Assembly (NCBI GenBank): GCA_963514095.1
Contig: OY741282.1
Coordinates: forward strand, 17,153,849 to 17,217,848
Length of the DNA stretch: 64,000 bases
Origin: Eutrigla gurnardus
Taxonomy: Eukaryota; Chordata; Actinopteri; Perciformes; Triglidae
Reading direction: 5' to 3'
The notes under the pieces are model-generated. The model saw only the letters and a list, made by a program, of their open reading frames with translations. It was not told where the DNA came from and ran no database searches. The first letter of the stretch is position 1. Each line of letters opens with the position of its first letter. Shown piece by piece: positions 35,872 to 49,899 of the stretch. A program made the translations under genes and the position numbers.

Positions 35872-37326
35872 CTGAGCTGCAACACGTTTCCTGTCCAGCG
35901 CCCACTCAAGTCTTAAAATCACATGAGTGTATTTCACATATCGTTACATATTAAATAGTACATTACAAATATACTGACAAAGAATTGTACTGCAATCTGG
36001 AAATATATTGAAAGTATATTAACATCATACTTTACATTAATTTGTTCCCACCATAACACTTTTAACACACTTTAAAATAATTGTACTATATTACACTTTA
36101 TATTTATATTAATTACTAGTGTACTTTTTAGCCCATAAATGTACTTTAACTTAACTAATCGAAGTACACTGATGATAAGTGTGTCTGCAAGTACTCAAGT
36201 ATACTTCAATGTATTTATTGATATATTTTTCACCAGGGTTAGAACTTCATATGTTAATGTTTTATAGTGTTTCTAATGTGTGCCCATTTGTAGCTGGCTG
36301 TCCTCACACTGCATGAAAGATTTAAATTTGATCTGTCTCTATCTATACATAAGGAGAATATTTCCTTTCGCTAACTCAGTCTCTGTGGTTTGGGTGGGTG
36401 ACAGCGGTGTGAATCACAGCGTGTTCGGAGGGAGAGGTTTGGGTCACGAGTGTGAATTAAAAAGGGTGAGAGTGCATGTGTGTCGGTGTCGGTGTGACTT
36501 CGGTACGGATCCTCAGCTATAAATAAGCCTCTGGCTGTTAACCTGACACCTCGTCTCCGTGTACCTTCTTATGAACAGTCAAAAAAACATGTGTAATACG
36601 TGCAAACATGGACATATTCTTTGTTTCAACCTTAAGGCTTTCAAAAACCGACATATTAACTACAATTAATGCTTGTTTATATTTGTGTGCATGCTCCTAC
36701 TTTATCCACAACAAATATCAAGCAAAAAAAAACGGATTTAAAATAAAATGTTGTTTAATATCATCAGTTTAAATGCACTTTGGCGACATCTAGTGTTAAA
36801 AAACGAGTATTTTCCTATTTTTAGTCTTTAAATAAATCGTTGTTTCCCTCCACACCGACAGGTGGCAGCCATGAGTTGATTTCTTACCATTAAAGCCATA
36901 GAAGCACACTGTATAGAGCTGTAACGCAATTTCACATTGCTAATAAACAAATATGTTCCCTCACTAACTCAAGTAAACAATTATTAAAAGTAAGACGTTA
37001 ATAAAATATGTTGAATTTAAAACACATAACCCCAAAATGTAGCCTAGTTTCAAAGCTAACTGGCATTTCTAGATCGTTAGCTAACTTGAATGTTGCATTA
37101 GCTCGCTGCTACTTTAGCATAGCTAAAAATAAATTGGCTAGGGATGATTAAAGCTGGAACAGAATAAAATAGAATAGAATAACACATTCAAGCCTTGTGG
37201 TGAAATTGTTATTAAAAATTATAAGATAGAGAGTAAAGCGGGTTCTTTCTAGTTCGTGTATTTCTATGTCGGTGGCGCTGTGTTTAAGTACTGGGGGATA
37301 AGTTAGCTTTTTGAGCTAACTCCGCT
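35872..37326. other. 3' UTR and intergenic DNA before DTWD2
   Basis: No exon resembling the CMYA5 B-box, FN3 or SPRY modules is present before the next gene. 35940-36240 is AT-rich, with iterated AGTATA/TGTACT words and ends near TTTTTCACCAGGGTT. This is suggestive of a decayed interspersed element, but I cannot name it. An AATAAA near 36741 is a possible poly(A) signal. Confidence 0.5.
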
Positions 37327-39757
37327 ATGGACAATGTCCCCGGCGTTTCCTCTCCCGAAGAAAACGGACCGGGAACCGACGACAGCTCGTCGACGGACGA
37401 CGGACTGGTGGACGCGTTCGGGGACCTGGCTGCCCTCCCGGTCGAGGTCGGCGAGAGAAGACCGACGTGTTTACGGTGCCGGTGAGCATTAAAAGCGAAG
37501 CTAATGCTAGCCAGCTAACAAGTTAGGAGTGTGTGGAGCCTCGTCCTCGAGTACCTGGCGTGGTTTTCTGTGAGATGTACGTCGTTATTGGAAGACTAGC
37601 TGAAACTAGGAGGGGGGTGGCTATAGCCTGGGATGTAAACAATCACAGCTTCACGTCTTCCAACTCTCCTCCCATGTAGGCGCCCTCAGAAGGTGTGTCT
37701 GTGCCCTTTCCTCCCACCACAACCCCTGGAGGTCTCCACGTGTCTGTACGTGGTGCAGCATCCCGCAGAGGTGAGTCACTACGTGTCAAACACCTCCAGT
37801 ACATCAGGGCTAGTTGTGCATAACACTTTTCATACATACGTGTGTGTGAATTTACACCCTATTTCATGTTTTATCTTATACTAGTGCAACAATTTCTATA
37901 ACCAACCAACCCCTCCAAAATCAAAATATCGAGAATCGCTAATAAAAGGGGGACACTGTGTTATAATTTGCCCCTGGGTTTCACTCCTCAGCCACATAGA
38001 TGTTGCCCTAAACCTGTTTTGTCTCCCCTACATCTAAATAACGAAGATAAAATGCTCCTGCCAATGAGCGGTGCACCACTGTATGCACTGTTTTCTTTTC
38101 TATGAATCAAACCAGCGAATGACGATCATGAGCACATCTTCATCCTAATTACGGTCAGCTTTTCTAACGCCGGGTGTTCTTTCAGGAGAGCAGAGTTCTT
38201 CGCACGGTGCCTCTGCTTGCTGCGTGTTTGCCACAAGGAAAATGCAACGTCATCGTGGGAAGGAGGTTCAACGAGGAAAAGTGAGCCGTATTTCTAGTTT
38301 GCACACTGGTTTCACAACATTGAAACATTGTGTTTTTTTCTCTAATATGTTTTGGTTTTTAATCTCCCCGCCTTTTCTCTCCCCCGTCAGGCACCCAGAC
38401 TTGGCGGCGGTGTGTCGGGACAGCAAGACGCTGATCCTGTACCCGGGTCCCAAATCCCAGAACCTGGAGGAGTTGGTGCAATACCAGGAAGTAGGCGCAG
38501 TGAAACACAATGTGATCATCATAGACGGCACCTGGAGCCAGGCCAAAAACATGTTCCTCAAAAACAGCCTGTTCCATCTGCCTAAACAGGTGTGTATATG
38601 CGTGGTGTAACATTAGACGAGGCGATAAGGTGCCAGGAGGAAAGCAAAGTTAATTTTGTTGACAGCTCTGAGTCCGATTACAGCTGTCGTAGGCAAGATT
38701 TCTATTTGAACAATGGCCGAAATCATAAAATAAATTGCTGGAATAGAGAAGTGTGGCGTATTCACCGGAGACAGTTTTCTCCTGTTACACCCACTGGTGG
38801 GGAAGCTGCTTCACCCACACGAAATGACTAATTGAGACTCATTGATGACTCATTTCTTCTCTTCCCTCCCCCTTGAAAACTTCTATACAGAGAGGTAAAT
38901 GTGTCGAACGGTGTCAAAAACAGGGTTTAATTTCATTACAAATGAGAAATATTACAACTTTGAATTCATACACCCTATTATATTTCAACAGGAAGAGAAT
39001 GCCTAACTCACACTACTGATCACCTCTGCTTTTTTCGGGTTCCTCAGGTGCAGCTCAGCCGGACTCTTTCCAGTCAGTACGTGATCCGCACGCAACCCTC
39101 CAACATCTGTTTGTCCACGCTCGAATGTGCCGCCGTCGCCCTTTCCATCCTGGAGCGGAATGACGACATCCAAGAGGTGACGGCATGGAAATAAATAGGG
39201 TTATTGGACGACAGCAGTCGTCTGTTTGCTCCACACAAGTGACCACTCGACTGATTGTTTATTGTTTTTAGATCCGTGTTGGTGTCTACCAACCCCTGAG
39301 AAAAATGTCTGACTTTTAAGACGCTAAACACTCTGTTTTGAAAACAGCTGCTGGCTGCGTCTGAAGGTTGCCGGTCATAAAAAAAAAAAACAATCAGCTG
39401 ATAGACCCTAAAATGCTCAGAACAGCTCAGAGGCACTGCAGTAAATCTCTGTAGGTTAATTACGACAAGGAACCCCTTTCACATTCATGTAGTAATTTGA
39501 TTTATTGTTAATTATAGCAGCTAGTGTGAAACAGAGGGTGCATTGTCGAATAAAGCTCTTCCTGTTTTGCCGTCCAGGTTCTGCTGAGGCCCCTGAAGGC
39601 TCTGTGCTCCTTCCAGCTGCAGCACGGCGCTCAGGTTCATCACAGCAAGGAGCATCTCCTGAAGAACGGCATGTACGACAAACCCATGCCCAAGAACAAA
39701 CGCAAGATAAAGAGGATGGAGAAACTCGTCACCGACCACAACGTCTGCCCGAGATGA
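37327..39757 (+). CDS. dtwd2: DTWD2, tRNA-uridine aminocarboxypropyltransferase 2
   Basis: DTWD2 transfers the 3-amino-3-carboxypropyl group of S-adenosylmethionine to uridine in the D-loop of tRNA (acp3U20a). Six exons, 37327-37481, 37680-37770, 38186-38280, 38391-38589, 39048-39176 and 39578-39757, give 282 residues; human has 298. A Cys cluster CLRCRRPQKVCLC follows the acidic N-terminus at about residues 48-60. The family signature DGTW sits in IIIDGTWSQAKNMF (about residues 145-158), and a basic tail KNKRKIKR precedes the end. The ATG at 37327 is the first in frame and leads directly into an acidic N-terminus like that of orthologues. All introns are GT-AG. In human this gene is on 5q23, so its place between CMYA5-like and TIA1 is a rearranged context. 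Confidence 0.93.
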
Positions 39758-39947
39758 GGCAGCGACGGAGCGGAGAGACGCTCGACCGTGAACGCCGCCG
39801 TCCGTCCGTCTTCTCTGCTGCTCAGGACTTTACCATCAGGGCACAGACACCACTGGACGTTTTTTGAGTTTTTTTCTTCTTGTTCTTTTTTTTTTTTTTT
39901 TACATATTTGCTGGAAATTTTAATTTATGTATTTGTCATTAATTTAA

Positions 39948-39953
39948 AATAAA
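39948..39953 (+). terminator. DTWD2 poly(A) signal
   Basis: AATAAA about 190 bp after the DTWD2 stop, in AT-rich sequence. Confidence 0.6.
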
Positions 39954-40784
39954 TTAAAGATGTAATTTAAATGTCATGGTGTGACAGTGAATCTGGTTTC
40001 ATGGTTTTAACAGTTAACAGTGATCCTGCCTGTGTTTTTATGAAAGCTGTGATGTATTATGAAGTAAATATACCTCTAAAGCATTTGCTATTCCAATAAA
40101 CTGCCAGATGCACAATACAGAAGGAATTGTATTGCAATGGATGGGATTTCCAAGATACAGTAGGGTACAAAAAATATTTTTTATTAGTACGGTTTTAATA
40201 AAAATCTACATGGATAAGTCTCAATTCTTGCCATTTTCAAATGCTGTTAAACTGCATCAGAGAGTTTTATGCAAAACATTTTTTTTATGTTACTTATAAC
40301 TTCAACTCATTAATTGTAAAACAGGCAGGTTTTTATTATACATGCATGGTGGATTAATTAATGCATGGTTGCCATGTGTTTACGGACTAAAATATATAGA
40401 AAAATATAATTAAACACTTATTTTGGCACCACTATTCCTTGAACGATGCTTTGTTCAGCAAAGATGACATTTCAAAACACTAGATAAAGTGATAAAGTGT
40501 GATTAGTATTCTTTGTGGTTTTCTGGCATCGAAATAAAGTCACACATTGAAGATATACATTAGATTAGTATATTAATCTGTATGCATCTCTGTCTACAAT
40601 ACCATTCTTAATTAAATGTGGCAATTTAAGTAGATATTTGAAGAAAATCACAATAGATGAATAAAGAAAAATAAAAGCAGCAAAGTACACAAAAAGGGAT
40701 TGTGTGTGTGTGTGTGTGCGTGTGCGTGCGTGCACAGTATTTTGTAAGATCCCTTGAGACGTTTGCCTTTGGCTGAGCAGCAAC

Positions 40785-40830
40785 TGCGCATGCGCGTTTC
40801 GCGTCGGCCCCCGGTCGCTCCGCCATCTTT
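40785..40830 (+). promoter_or_regulatory. TIA1 promoter: NRF1 and YY1-type sites
   Basis: The palindrome TGCGCATGCGCG at 40785-40796 fits the NRF1 consensus exactly. CCGCCATCTTTG at about 40819-40830 fits the YY1 consensus, including its core CCAT. They lie 150-200 bp upstream of the TIA1 start codon in a locally GC-rich, TATA-less stretch, a common arrangement for housekeeping promoters. The transcription start is probably just downstream. Confidence 0.55.
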
Positions 40831-40983
40831 GTCGGCTGCCCCCATTGTTCACTCAGCGGCGGTTAATCAGTTCATACTGCGCAATAAAATAACTTGACGG
40901 CGTTACAGACAGCTGCCCGCGACAGTCGTGGATTTGCTCTCGGGGGTTGCTGCGACTTGTTCTCGGCCAGCAAGTTGAACAGA

Positions 40984-43900
40984 ATGGACGATGACCAGCC
41001 CAAAACCCTGTAAGTGTGGCGTTGCGAGTCTGCGTTACCGTTAGCTTGTGTGCCGTCACGTAGCTAATTTAGCATTAGCCAGTTAGCGTATTATCTAGCA
41101 CACAACGGGAGAGATTTAGTCCCGTAAAACTCAATTATAAATCCAACAGTCATTGTATTTGTCTAACCCGATGCGATGGTTATAACGGTAAACACGTCGC
41201 AGTGATGTACCATCTGGTAAATTCGCCTCGGTCGTTAACGCTAGCTAACGTTAACTCCGTTCCAGAAATAGCTCAAATTAACGCGTCAGGTTCACGCCTT
41301 CTCACCAAGGAAAACGGAATTATTGTTGTAAATAAGTACAGTTTGGTGTGTTGTGTGTGTGCCGAAGTAAATGGCAACGTCGTGTTATTGGCTGTATGTA
41401 TCAGAGATGGCTCTACGTTGGGAGGAAGTCTAATGATCAGCATGAGGACACTGAACTGGCTGTTTTTCTCTATGGAGTCTGGTGTGTCATCACTTACCCC
41501 CATAACGTTGCATGCGTGATAGAATCGTCATTATAGCACAGGCCCAGGAACGTTATGACGTTACCGCGCTCAATGTCAACATAGGCTTGTTTTTTTTGGT
41601 ATTAATCTTACTATATAATTACCTGGATAAAATTAACTTTGAGTCTATTTAAAACCAGCAGTGTTGTAAGACAAGGTCAGGCAGCATGAGGTTTTCCTAT
41701 TCCCTATCTTTAAATATGACTTATTTCCATCAACTGTATATACATGCATGTATATCAGTCAATTATTAATAATATATGTATATATTTTAAATGCTTTTGT
41801 CATACGTTACAAGCCAGTATCACCACAGGAAAGTTGTATTTTGACCTCTCCAAACAAAACACAGGAGAGACGACCACCCCTTTCTTATTGATCTACGCAT
41901 GTGTGTAAACACAAACCTCTAAAAACACTGTCCAAGTCCAGTGCCACTGCTCAAGTACAGGGTAAAGGGTTTACCTCTACCTACGTAGCAATGGTTGGAG
42001 GGAAAGCTTGTCATGTTACACATCACAAAACAATAATAGGTATTCTGTGTGTCTTCTGTCCGTTGTAGGTATGTGGGGAATCTGTCCAGGGACGTGACAG
42101 AGGCCCTCATCTTGGAGTTGTTTGGCCAGATTGGACCTTGCAAGAGCTGTAAAATGATAGTAGATGTGAGTTAATTTTTTCATCTTTTTCACTTGATTTT
42201 ATATGTGAAAGTTCATGCATGAACATGTTGTGATCTAATACCGTTGCTTGATATTTTCCCCCAAAGATATTTTTTTATTCCCCTTTTAATAATGGAAAAC
42301 AATTAACCACACATTTGATTCATTCTTGTGTGTTTCTTGTCCACTCCAGACGGCAGGTCATGATCCGTACTGCTTTGTGGAGTTCTATGAACATAGACAT
42401 GCCACTGCCACAATCGCAGCCATGAATGGTCGGAAAATACTGGGTAAGGTAAGCTATCCTATCTCCTGGGTGAGTCGACTATGGCGAAGGCTGGGTGGGC
42501 AGGGATGGAAATGAACCGGCCGGAAAAAAACTTGTATCTTCTTTAGATCTTCTCTTACTTCCTTGTTCCTGCTCCACTTCACTGAATGTGTTTGTTTGTT
42601 TGTTTGTTTTTTTGCCCCGTGTGCAATGTTTTTCTGTGCACAATCTCAAACAGAGTGGGGTGGGAACACCAGCCACTGATCTCTGTTACTGTTCTGGGAA
42701 AACATGATGTTTAAATACTCCACAATGTTTGGTTTGTATCTGTAATTGTTTCCCGGTTTCTTCGGGGTCAGTAGATTCCTGCAGTGATTGGATTTAACAC
42801 ACGGAAGCCACAATGGATTCACTAATCGCATTTCGTTTACTGGATTGGCTAAAATATGGTGTTCAAGCATCTTTTTCTTAAATTATTTTGACAGATTTTT
42901 CAGGCTGACGTTGCTTATTCATTATTGACAACATTTGTGATTTTAATTTGGACCCCAGTATGGTTTGAACATGTACAGAAGCTATGAATATTTCAATATT
43001 TATTTTAGTAATATTGTCATCATTGCAAAAATATTTTATCTGTCCAACAATAATTTAAGTTTTAAAAAAAAGTGTGTGTTTTGCATTCTTGGCCCTTTTT
43101 CAAATTAAAGTTATAATATGTATTTTAGTGGATGGTTTGGTCTATGTAGGAGAACGGGGGAATCCAAAGTTGAGATGTTGAAGTGTCCTGTTTTGTCCGA
43201 CCAGCAGTGGAAAACCCAACAATGTTTAGTTATTAGCAAGAATAATGTGAGGCTGATCAGAAAAGTTGCACGTTTCATTTAGACATTTGACCAATTAGGT
43301 TATGAAAGCATTTTTTAAAAAACTATATTAATTGTCAATCCATGTGTTTATCGGCTTAGGTTCAGTCGTCACCACACTGTCACAACAAATAGGCTTTAAA
43401 AGCAGGATCTATGCATTTACACAGGTGTTCCTATTGTCACTGAATGCACCACGCTGACTGTTTTTGAATTAAGATTTTCCCTGAAGTGAGTTTGCCATCT
43501 TGTTGATTTGATTGATTGATTTTTTTTAACATGGCCCTGCTGTGTAATCATGCTACATGTCTATGATCTACATGAATTGATGCTCTGCTGTCCCCCCTTA
43601 CATCTCTACTGCTGTGTTCTTTTGCAAAGTTATTTCCACGTAGAATCCACATAAGAGCAACTTCAAGAGAAAAATACATTCAGTTGAAAATATTTTATCC
43701 TCAACAGGTATTGAAGGACCATTTGAGGAGTATAACAAGTTCGTAAAAATCACTTGTTTGTAAGTCCCTTGTTATTTGGACCTTACTTCCTACAGTTTTT
43801 GCTCCAAATTTTTTTACTTGACTGAGACTGAAATGTTCCTGATTATGAAGGTGAAATCTTGATATCCCTTTTTATAATCTCCACTGTGTTTTACTGTTTT

Positions 43901-46900
43901 ATTAAGTAATGCAGAGGTATGTCAAATTAGATAACAATGGATAAATCAAGTTGTAGTGGTTTAAGAACCCACGTGTGGCACACAGAGGCCACCTTATTAT
44001 TTTTATTATAATAAAAAAAGTTCTCAATCACAAAATAATAAAAGTAAAACTGGTGTGTGTGACAAAACCTCTAATCAAAGAAAAAGCACCTTCCTCTCTT
44101 CTGCACGCCTACTTCACTTCTCACCTTTCTTCCTCTTCCTCCCGCTCTCGACGTCTGTCTATCCTGCAGGAGGTCAAGGTCAACTGGGCCACGACGCCAA
44201 CCAGCCAAAAGAAAGACACAAGTAGTAAGTAGTAATCAAGGTTTCTTCAAGGTCGACAACATCCCCATTCTCTTCTTGTTTATGGGGGGACGAAATCGCT
44301 TCTTCAGTACCATAAATATACACATTATTATGTTTCCAGCCCAATAAATCCGGCCCATCCCTCATGGGATTAAACATGTATCTTCTGGTAAATAAAAAAG
44401 CACTTCTATTTTCTTCAAATAACATATTTGAAGTAAACTGTACACTAAAAACAATTCCCACATAGCAAGTTTATCTTTATGAAGTGTTTTTTTTTAATTC
44501 AATTTAGAATACATGAATTAATAAAAAGTACAAAACTTGTTGGTAAAATGTTGTATGGATAAATACATAAAATATGGATAAAACAATTTAATAATACTTG
44601 CAGTAATAAAGTGGAAGATGTTGGAAATGGCAATAGTAATAGTGCCATCATTTGAATTATTTTAGTAAATAAGGTTGTTTTTATCGTACTCTCTGTTGTT
44701 ACTGTGATAAATGACTGTTTCTTTGAACTGTGTGAATATATGTTCTTTAGGTCACTTCCACGTCTTTGTTGGAGATCTAAGTCCTGAAATCACCACAGAT
44801 GACATAAAAGCAGCTTTTGCTCCATTTGGGAAAATATCGTAAGTGTATTCTCATTACTTCTAGATTAAATTGTATTTGCCTTTTTACAACAGGCTACATC
44901 ATTAGCATATTTTATCTCCTTTTGAACTTTCTTCAAGGGTAATATGTTGCTTTTATTCTTTAGTTTTAATCTTTTTCCAAGTCTTGCCAAAAAAATAATT
45001 TTTACTTTTTAATCAAACTTACGACATACTATTTAATCTAGTTTAAGAATGCAGCTTTGTATGGACCGTTTTGTGCCTGTTGGTTCATGTTGAACGTGTT
45101 GCTTGGCTCATTTGCACCACATCTGATACTCGTGTGGGTCCCTCAGCAAAACACCTGCCAAGTGTGAAGTATATCAGATGAGCAGCCCCATTCCTGGCTC
45201 TATAGTTAGATGCTACTATGCATATAACACAAAGCGTCCTCTATGAACAACTTTGAATTGGTCCCGGATAAATGAATCTAACCGTGATGTTGTTGTTTCT
45301 CCACAGGGATTGTCGAGTGGTGAAAGACATGGCCACAGGTAAATCTAAAGGCTATGGCTTTGTCTCCTTCTTCAACAAATGGGTAAGTGTGCCGGGACAC
45401 CCATGTGTTAGAGGACTGAGAAACGTTACCTTACTGGAAGCTCAGGGTTTTTTGTCCGTTTTTAAAAGCACGATGACATGTTCTCTGGTGCGGTGCCAGT
45501 GACTCAGCAGTTTCTATTTTTCTTCTGTAACCAGGATGCGGAGAACGCCATCCAGCAGATGGGAGGACAGTGGCTGGGAGGGAGGCAGATCAGGACCAAC
45601 TGGGCCACGAGGAAGCCTGCTCCTAAAACTACAAACGAGAGTGAGTTCACCGTCATGAAACCAATGATCCATGGACTGTATCTTTCTTTCTAGCTCCTTT
45701 TTTCCCTTTGGAAAAGACTCTTTTGAAGAAAAGACAACTAATTAAAGAAATAAAAATTAAATTCTATATTTTGTCTAGCCACCAACACCAAGCAGCTGTC
45801 TTTTGATGAGGTGGTGAACCAGTCCAGCCCCAGCAACTGCACCGTTTACTGCGGGGGAGTCACAACTGGTCTCACAGGTGAGTTCACTCCGTAAGAATGA
45901 GCTGCCTGGTTTGGAAGGATGTCTTCATGTGGAATATTAACAACTTTATTTTTCCTTCTGTAGAGCAAATCATGAGACAGACATTCTCACCTTTCGGACA
46001 AATAATGGAAATCCGCGTTTTCCCAGACAAAGGCTACTCGTTTGTGAGGTACGGCATCCCTGAGTCAATTCATTTTATTTATAGTGTCACAGCACAACAG
46101 AAGTCATCTCAGGACACTTTACACATTGAGCAACATCACCCAGGGGGCCTTACAGCGACAGTGGTGAGACATTAATAGGCTTTCATGCAGAAATCTCATG
46201 CAGCCCAGGCCCTTGGGTTCCAACTGCATTTGGTGTTGGTAGTATAGTAGTAGTAGCATTAACAGTAGTGGTGGTATTAACAGTAGTAGCCCATGGCAAC
46301 AGGAACATCCACGCCCAGAAAGCAGCAGTAGTTTCCATACATCATTCTATGATCCTCACGTATACGTTCTACATATCCAACTTGCTGTTTTTGTCTGCAG
46401 GTTCAACTCCCATGAAGCGGCAGCCCACGCCATCGTCTCCGTCAACGGTACGTCCATAGAGGGCTATGTGGTGAAGTGTTACTGGGGCAAGGAGACGACG
46501 GACCTGGTCAGCCCCATCCAGCCGGTACAGATGCCCCAGGTATGTACAAACACACTCCCCCGACACGATACCATGTCATCTGGGCTGCTGCGGTTGAGCG
46601 CCACGCCGCTCTGCAACGTGACACTCTGCCTCTCAAAATATGCCTCCGTCCGTCAGCAGAACACGGTGAGCTTCGCAGCGCAGCCCTACAGTCAGTGGGG
46701 TCAATGGTACAGCAACACGGCGGCGCAGCAGATCGGGCAGTACGTGCCCAACGGCTGGCAGGTGCCGAGCTACGGCGTCTACGGGCAGACCTGGGATCAG
46801 CAGGGCTACAAGTGAGTACAAGGAGAAACCCTCTTGTTTTTCTGTCCTCCCCCCCCCCCCCCCCCTCAACCTGCTGGTCTCTCTTGCTGTTGCCAGTTGC

Positions 46901-47312
46901 CGTCACCACGGCAACACTAAATGGGGCGTTATCAGTCGGAGCGTTATGTTCTCCGTAGCAACCCAAGGTTTAAAATTATCTCACTCGCTCTCTTTAAGAG
47001 CAACAGCATGTTATTTATTTCTGAATACGGGACTGTTTTTTTGCTCACGCTTGACGTATTTATAATATTCATTGAGTATCTCGATCAGAACGTTTCCAGT
47101 GGAAGTGATGCAGCCGGGAAACGACCCGTAACACAAACGCTCGCTGAAGGTTTCCGTTTGTCTGCCCCTCTAGTCATCTACACGCCGGCGCTGGATGGAC
47201 AGGTGTGGGCGCCGTGAGCAACGGGGGCATGGTGGAGCCGGGCCAGGGCGTCAACGGGGCGGTGCTGACCAACGCCACCGGCATGAGCACCGCTGGCTAC
47301 CACACCCACTGA
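40984..47312 (+). CDS. tia1: TIA1 cytotoxic granule-associated RNA-binding protein
   Basis: TIA1 binds U-rich RNA, promotes use of weak 5' splice sites through U1 snRNP, silences translation and nucleates stress granules. Twelve exons: 40984-41009, 42069-42165, 42350-42448, 44170-44224, 44751-44838, 45307-45382, 45535-45640, 45779-45877, 45964-46048, 46401-46539, 46657-46811 and 47174-47312. They total 387 residues; human has 386. RRM1 (about 8-82) has LYVGNL and DPYCFVEF. RRM2 (~95-172) has VFVGDLS and KGYGFVSF. RRM3 (~203-275) has VYCGGV and GYSFVRF. A Gln/Gly/Tyr-rich prion-like tail follows. DTAGHDPYCF and FNKWDAENAIQQMGG point to TIA1 rather than TIAL1. The alternative small exon that human TIA1 inserts between RRM1 and RRM2 was not seen. 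The 46657 exon has a NAGNAG acceptor. Confidence 0.95.
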
Positions 47313-49285
47313 TCCCAGATCAGTCGCCCTCTCTGAAGCCTCTGAGGCCACATGGATGACACTCTCCGCTGGGGGGGGGGGGGGGGGGGGCACTCTCTCT
47401 GCCACCACACAAAGTTATTCTGTTCAAGAGGCTGGTACGCCATTTTATCAACCTTTACCAGCCCCTCCCCCCCCTCCCTAAAAAAAAAAAAACAACTTCA
47501 CCCACTGCCCGAATCTGCAAGTGTAAAAGAAAACGATCCACTCCAGAACACTTAAACACCCCGTTAAATCAGCCAATCAGCTTGCATTCCCGGGCCCATT
47601 TTTTTTATTTTTTATTGTTTGGCGTATTTTTGTAATGCCTGCAGATAACTGGCCAAAATGTAAATTATACGACCGCGCTAAGATATTTCTAGTGCAGCCA
47701 CGTTTTAATTTTCTGAAGAAAGATCAAGTAATTCTATTAAAACAGCAGGTTTTTGTTTTCAGCCCCCCTTTCAGAGCCAAAGAGCAAAGGGCAGAATTTT
47801 ATACCGATGTTTAACAATCATACTGGGAGACGAGGCTTCCAACTTTGCCACAGAAAGCACTCAATAGTCCACAGGAAGTAATGCAATATATATTGAATAA
47901 GGGGTGTGATTTTCTTTTCTTTGCTTTTTTTCCCCCCCCCCTCCTCTCCTCAATTGGAACCTCTCGCTCTCACTTCTGGTCTGTCCACCTGTTATGAAAA
48001 GTGAACAACAAGTCCAAGCCAGTTCTCAGGGTGTTGTCAGTCATTCTGTGAAATGTAGGAAATCACTGAGCAGACACAAAGCAGGCAGGGGGGGGGGGAA
48101 TTCACTTTCATCTCCCGGGACGGACTCCAGAGAATCCAGTGTAGTGGATACGAGTGTGTGTGTGAGTGTGTGTGTGTGTGAGTGTGCTTGCGTGTGTCTG
48201 CATGAACTGATGCTTTTACACACAAGAACAATGTCCAGTTCACCCCCCCCCCCCCCCCCCCCCCTCCCCCCCTGAAACGGAAAGGACTATGCTGTCTTTT
48301 TTTTTTTTTTTGCAACGGATAAAATGGTGTCATTTTTTTTTGTTTTTTTGTTTTGAGCAACTTCAAAATGCTGACATTGTATAAAGAGCTTTTGCCTTTT
48401 TTGTGTTTAATTTCCGGGACTGTCATAAAGAAATGTTTGCGGTGACACCATCGAAATCATCTTGGACGCGCGAGACCTTTTTGATGTTTTTGTTTATAAT
48501 ACACGAAGTGGCTGTCAGCTGTCAACTTTATTTTTTCAAATTAGATTTTCAATATCTCAAATGAACCAATTGCAGGGATTACTGCCAATCTTACCTTTAC
48601 TTCTAGGCAGGTAAATATTGCACAAATACTTAAGGTTATCTTTTCACAAAATTTGAAGTTTTTTTTTTTTTCTTTTTATGTTTTTGCATTCCACTTTCTT
48701 GTCTGTTTTTATGTAAATATCCAAACAGTCTGTTCAATTGTACTGAATCTGTATAAAGACGACATATAAACTAAGGAAGCGAGCTTGCTTCTGGTTGGGC
48801 TAATGGACTTTACAAACAGCTGTTTGACAGTAGCATCCCTGTCGAGTGCTGGTCGTGTACAGTTAAAGACACAGTGCAACATTTTGATTCTTCCAGAAGC
48901 CTCGGGACGAAAAGCAGCATTGCTACTCGATGCAAAAAAAACAAAACAAACAAAAAAAGCCTCTTCAACTGACACGTAATACACGATTTAAGTTATTATG
49001 TCTTAAACCTAAATAATTGTTTTTATAGAGTAAGAAACAACAATTAAGGATCCAAGTTTTGCACTGTGGCCACCATTTTTTTTTATAGTTGGGGGAAAAA
49101 AATCCATTGTGTTGCCTTACCCGTGAGTTACTTTTTAATTTAACCAAAAAAAAAAATCATCCGAGTAGGCGGTGCCTAAGAATGTTTTCAACCTATGTTT
49201 TTGGCGAGGGGAGTTCTGTTGATGCTTCGGTAACATGGTTTGAATTTTTTTGCTTTGTCCCATTAAAATGCTGATGCTTAACAAC
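47313..49285 (+). other. tia1: TIA1 3' untranslated region
   Basis: About 1.95 kb without a coding frame, from the TGA to the ATTAAA at 49262. It contains several T runs (48297-48312, 48333-48340, 48659-48671), C runs (about 46850 in the preceding intron, 48243-48266) and a G run (47371-47390). The T runs are the preferred ligand type of TIA1 itself. Confidence 0.6.
49262..49267 (+). terminator. Candidate TIA1 poly(A) signal
   Basis: ATTAAA in CCCATTAAAATGC. It is the last good signal before the C2orf42 promoter region. Confidence 0.45.
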
Positions 49286-49899
49286 AGATCCCAGTTACAC
49301 TGTTTGCATCTTAATGTTTTAAAGCAGGGGGAAACGAGGAGGATGGAGGGACTGACGAGGCATCACCTGCTGCGGTTGACTTTTATTCACAGCACACCGC
49401 TGTAGATGGATGCGTCTTTACGTTTAATGGATTCAAAGTGTGCAGACTTAATGTTTTTATGTTTTTTTCCGTAAAAATTGTTGGGAAACTTTTAATTACA
49501 GATTTATTTTAAGCAATCTGCTCATTGTTTTATGGGTTAACAGTTTAGTCCATAAAACGGTAAAAAAGAATGTCCAAATGTTTTTTATTGTCCGACCAGA
49601 AGTCCCTAAATTTAAAGATATTCAGCGTTTTTTATCACATTTTGCTTGAAACTTTTAATACTCTATAAAATTCTTTATATTATGGATCTGAAGTTTTCTG
49701 AACAAAACTACATCATGTGGTTATTAACTATTATGCAGAGTGGAGACCCATGTAAAGACTTTTGGTTGGACAAAACAAGACATCTGTTTGTTTTTTTAGA
49801 TATTTTATAGACTAAAATGACTTGATTAATGAAAAAACATGTAACATCTTAGAGAATATCACATCTAAATGGGTAAATACAAGCCTCTAGCCATGCTAC

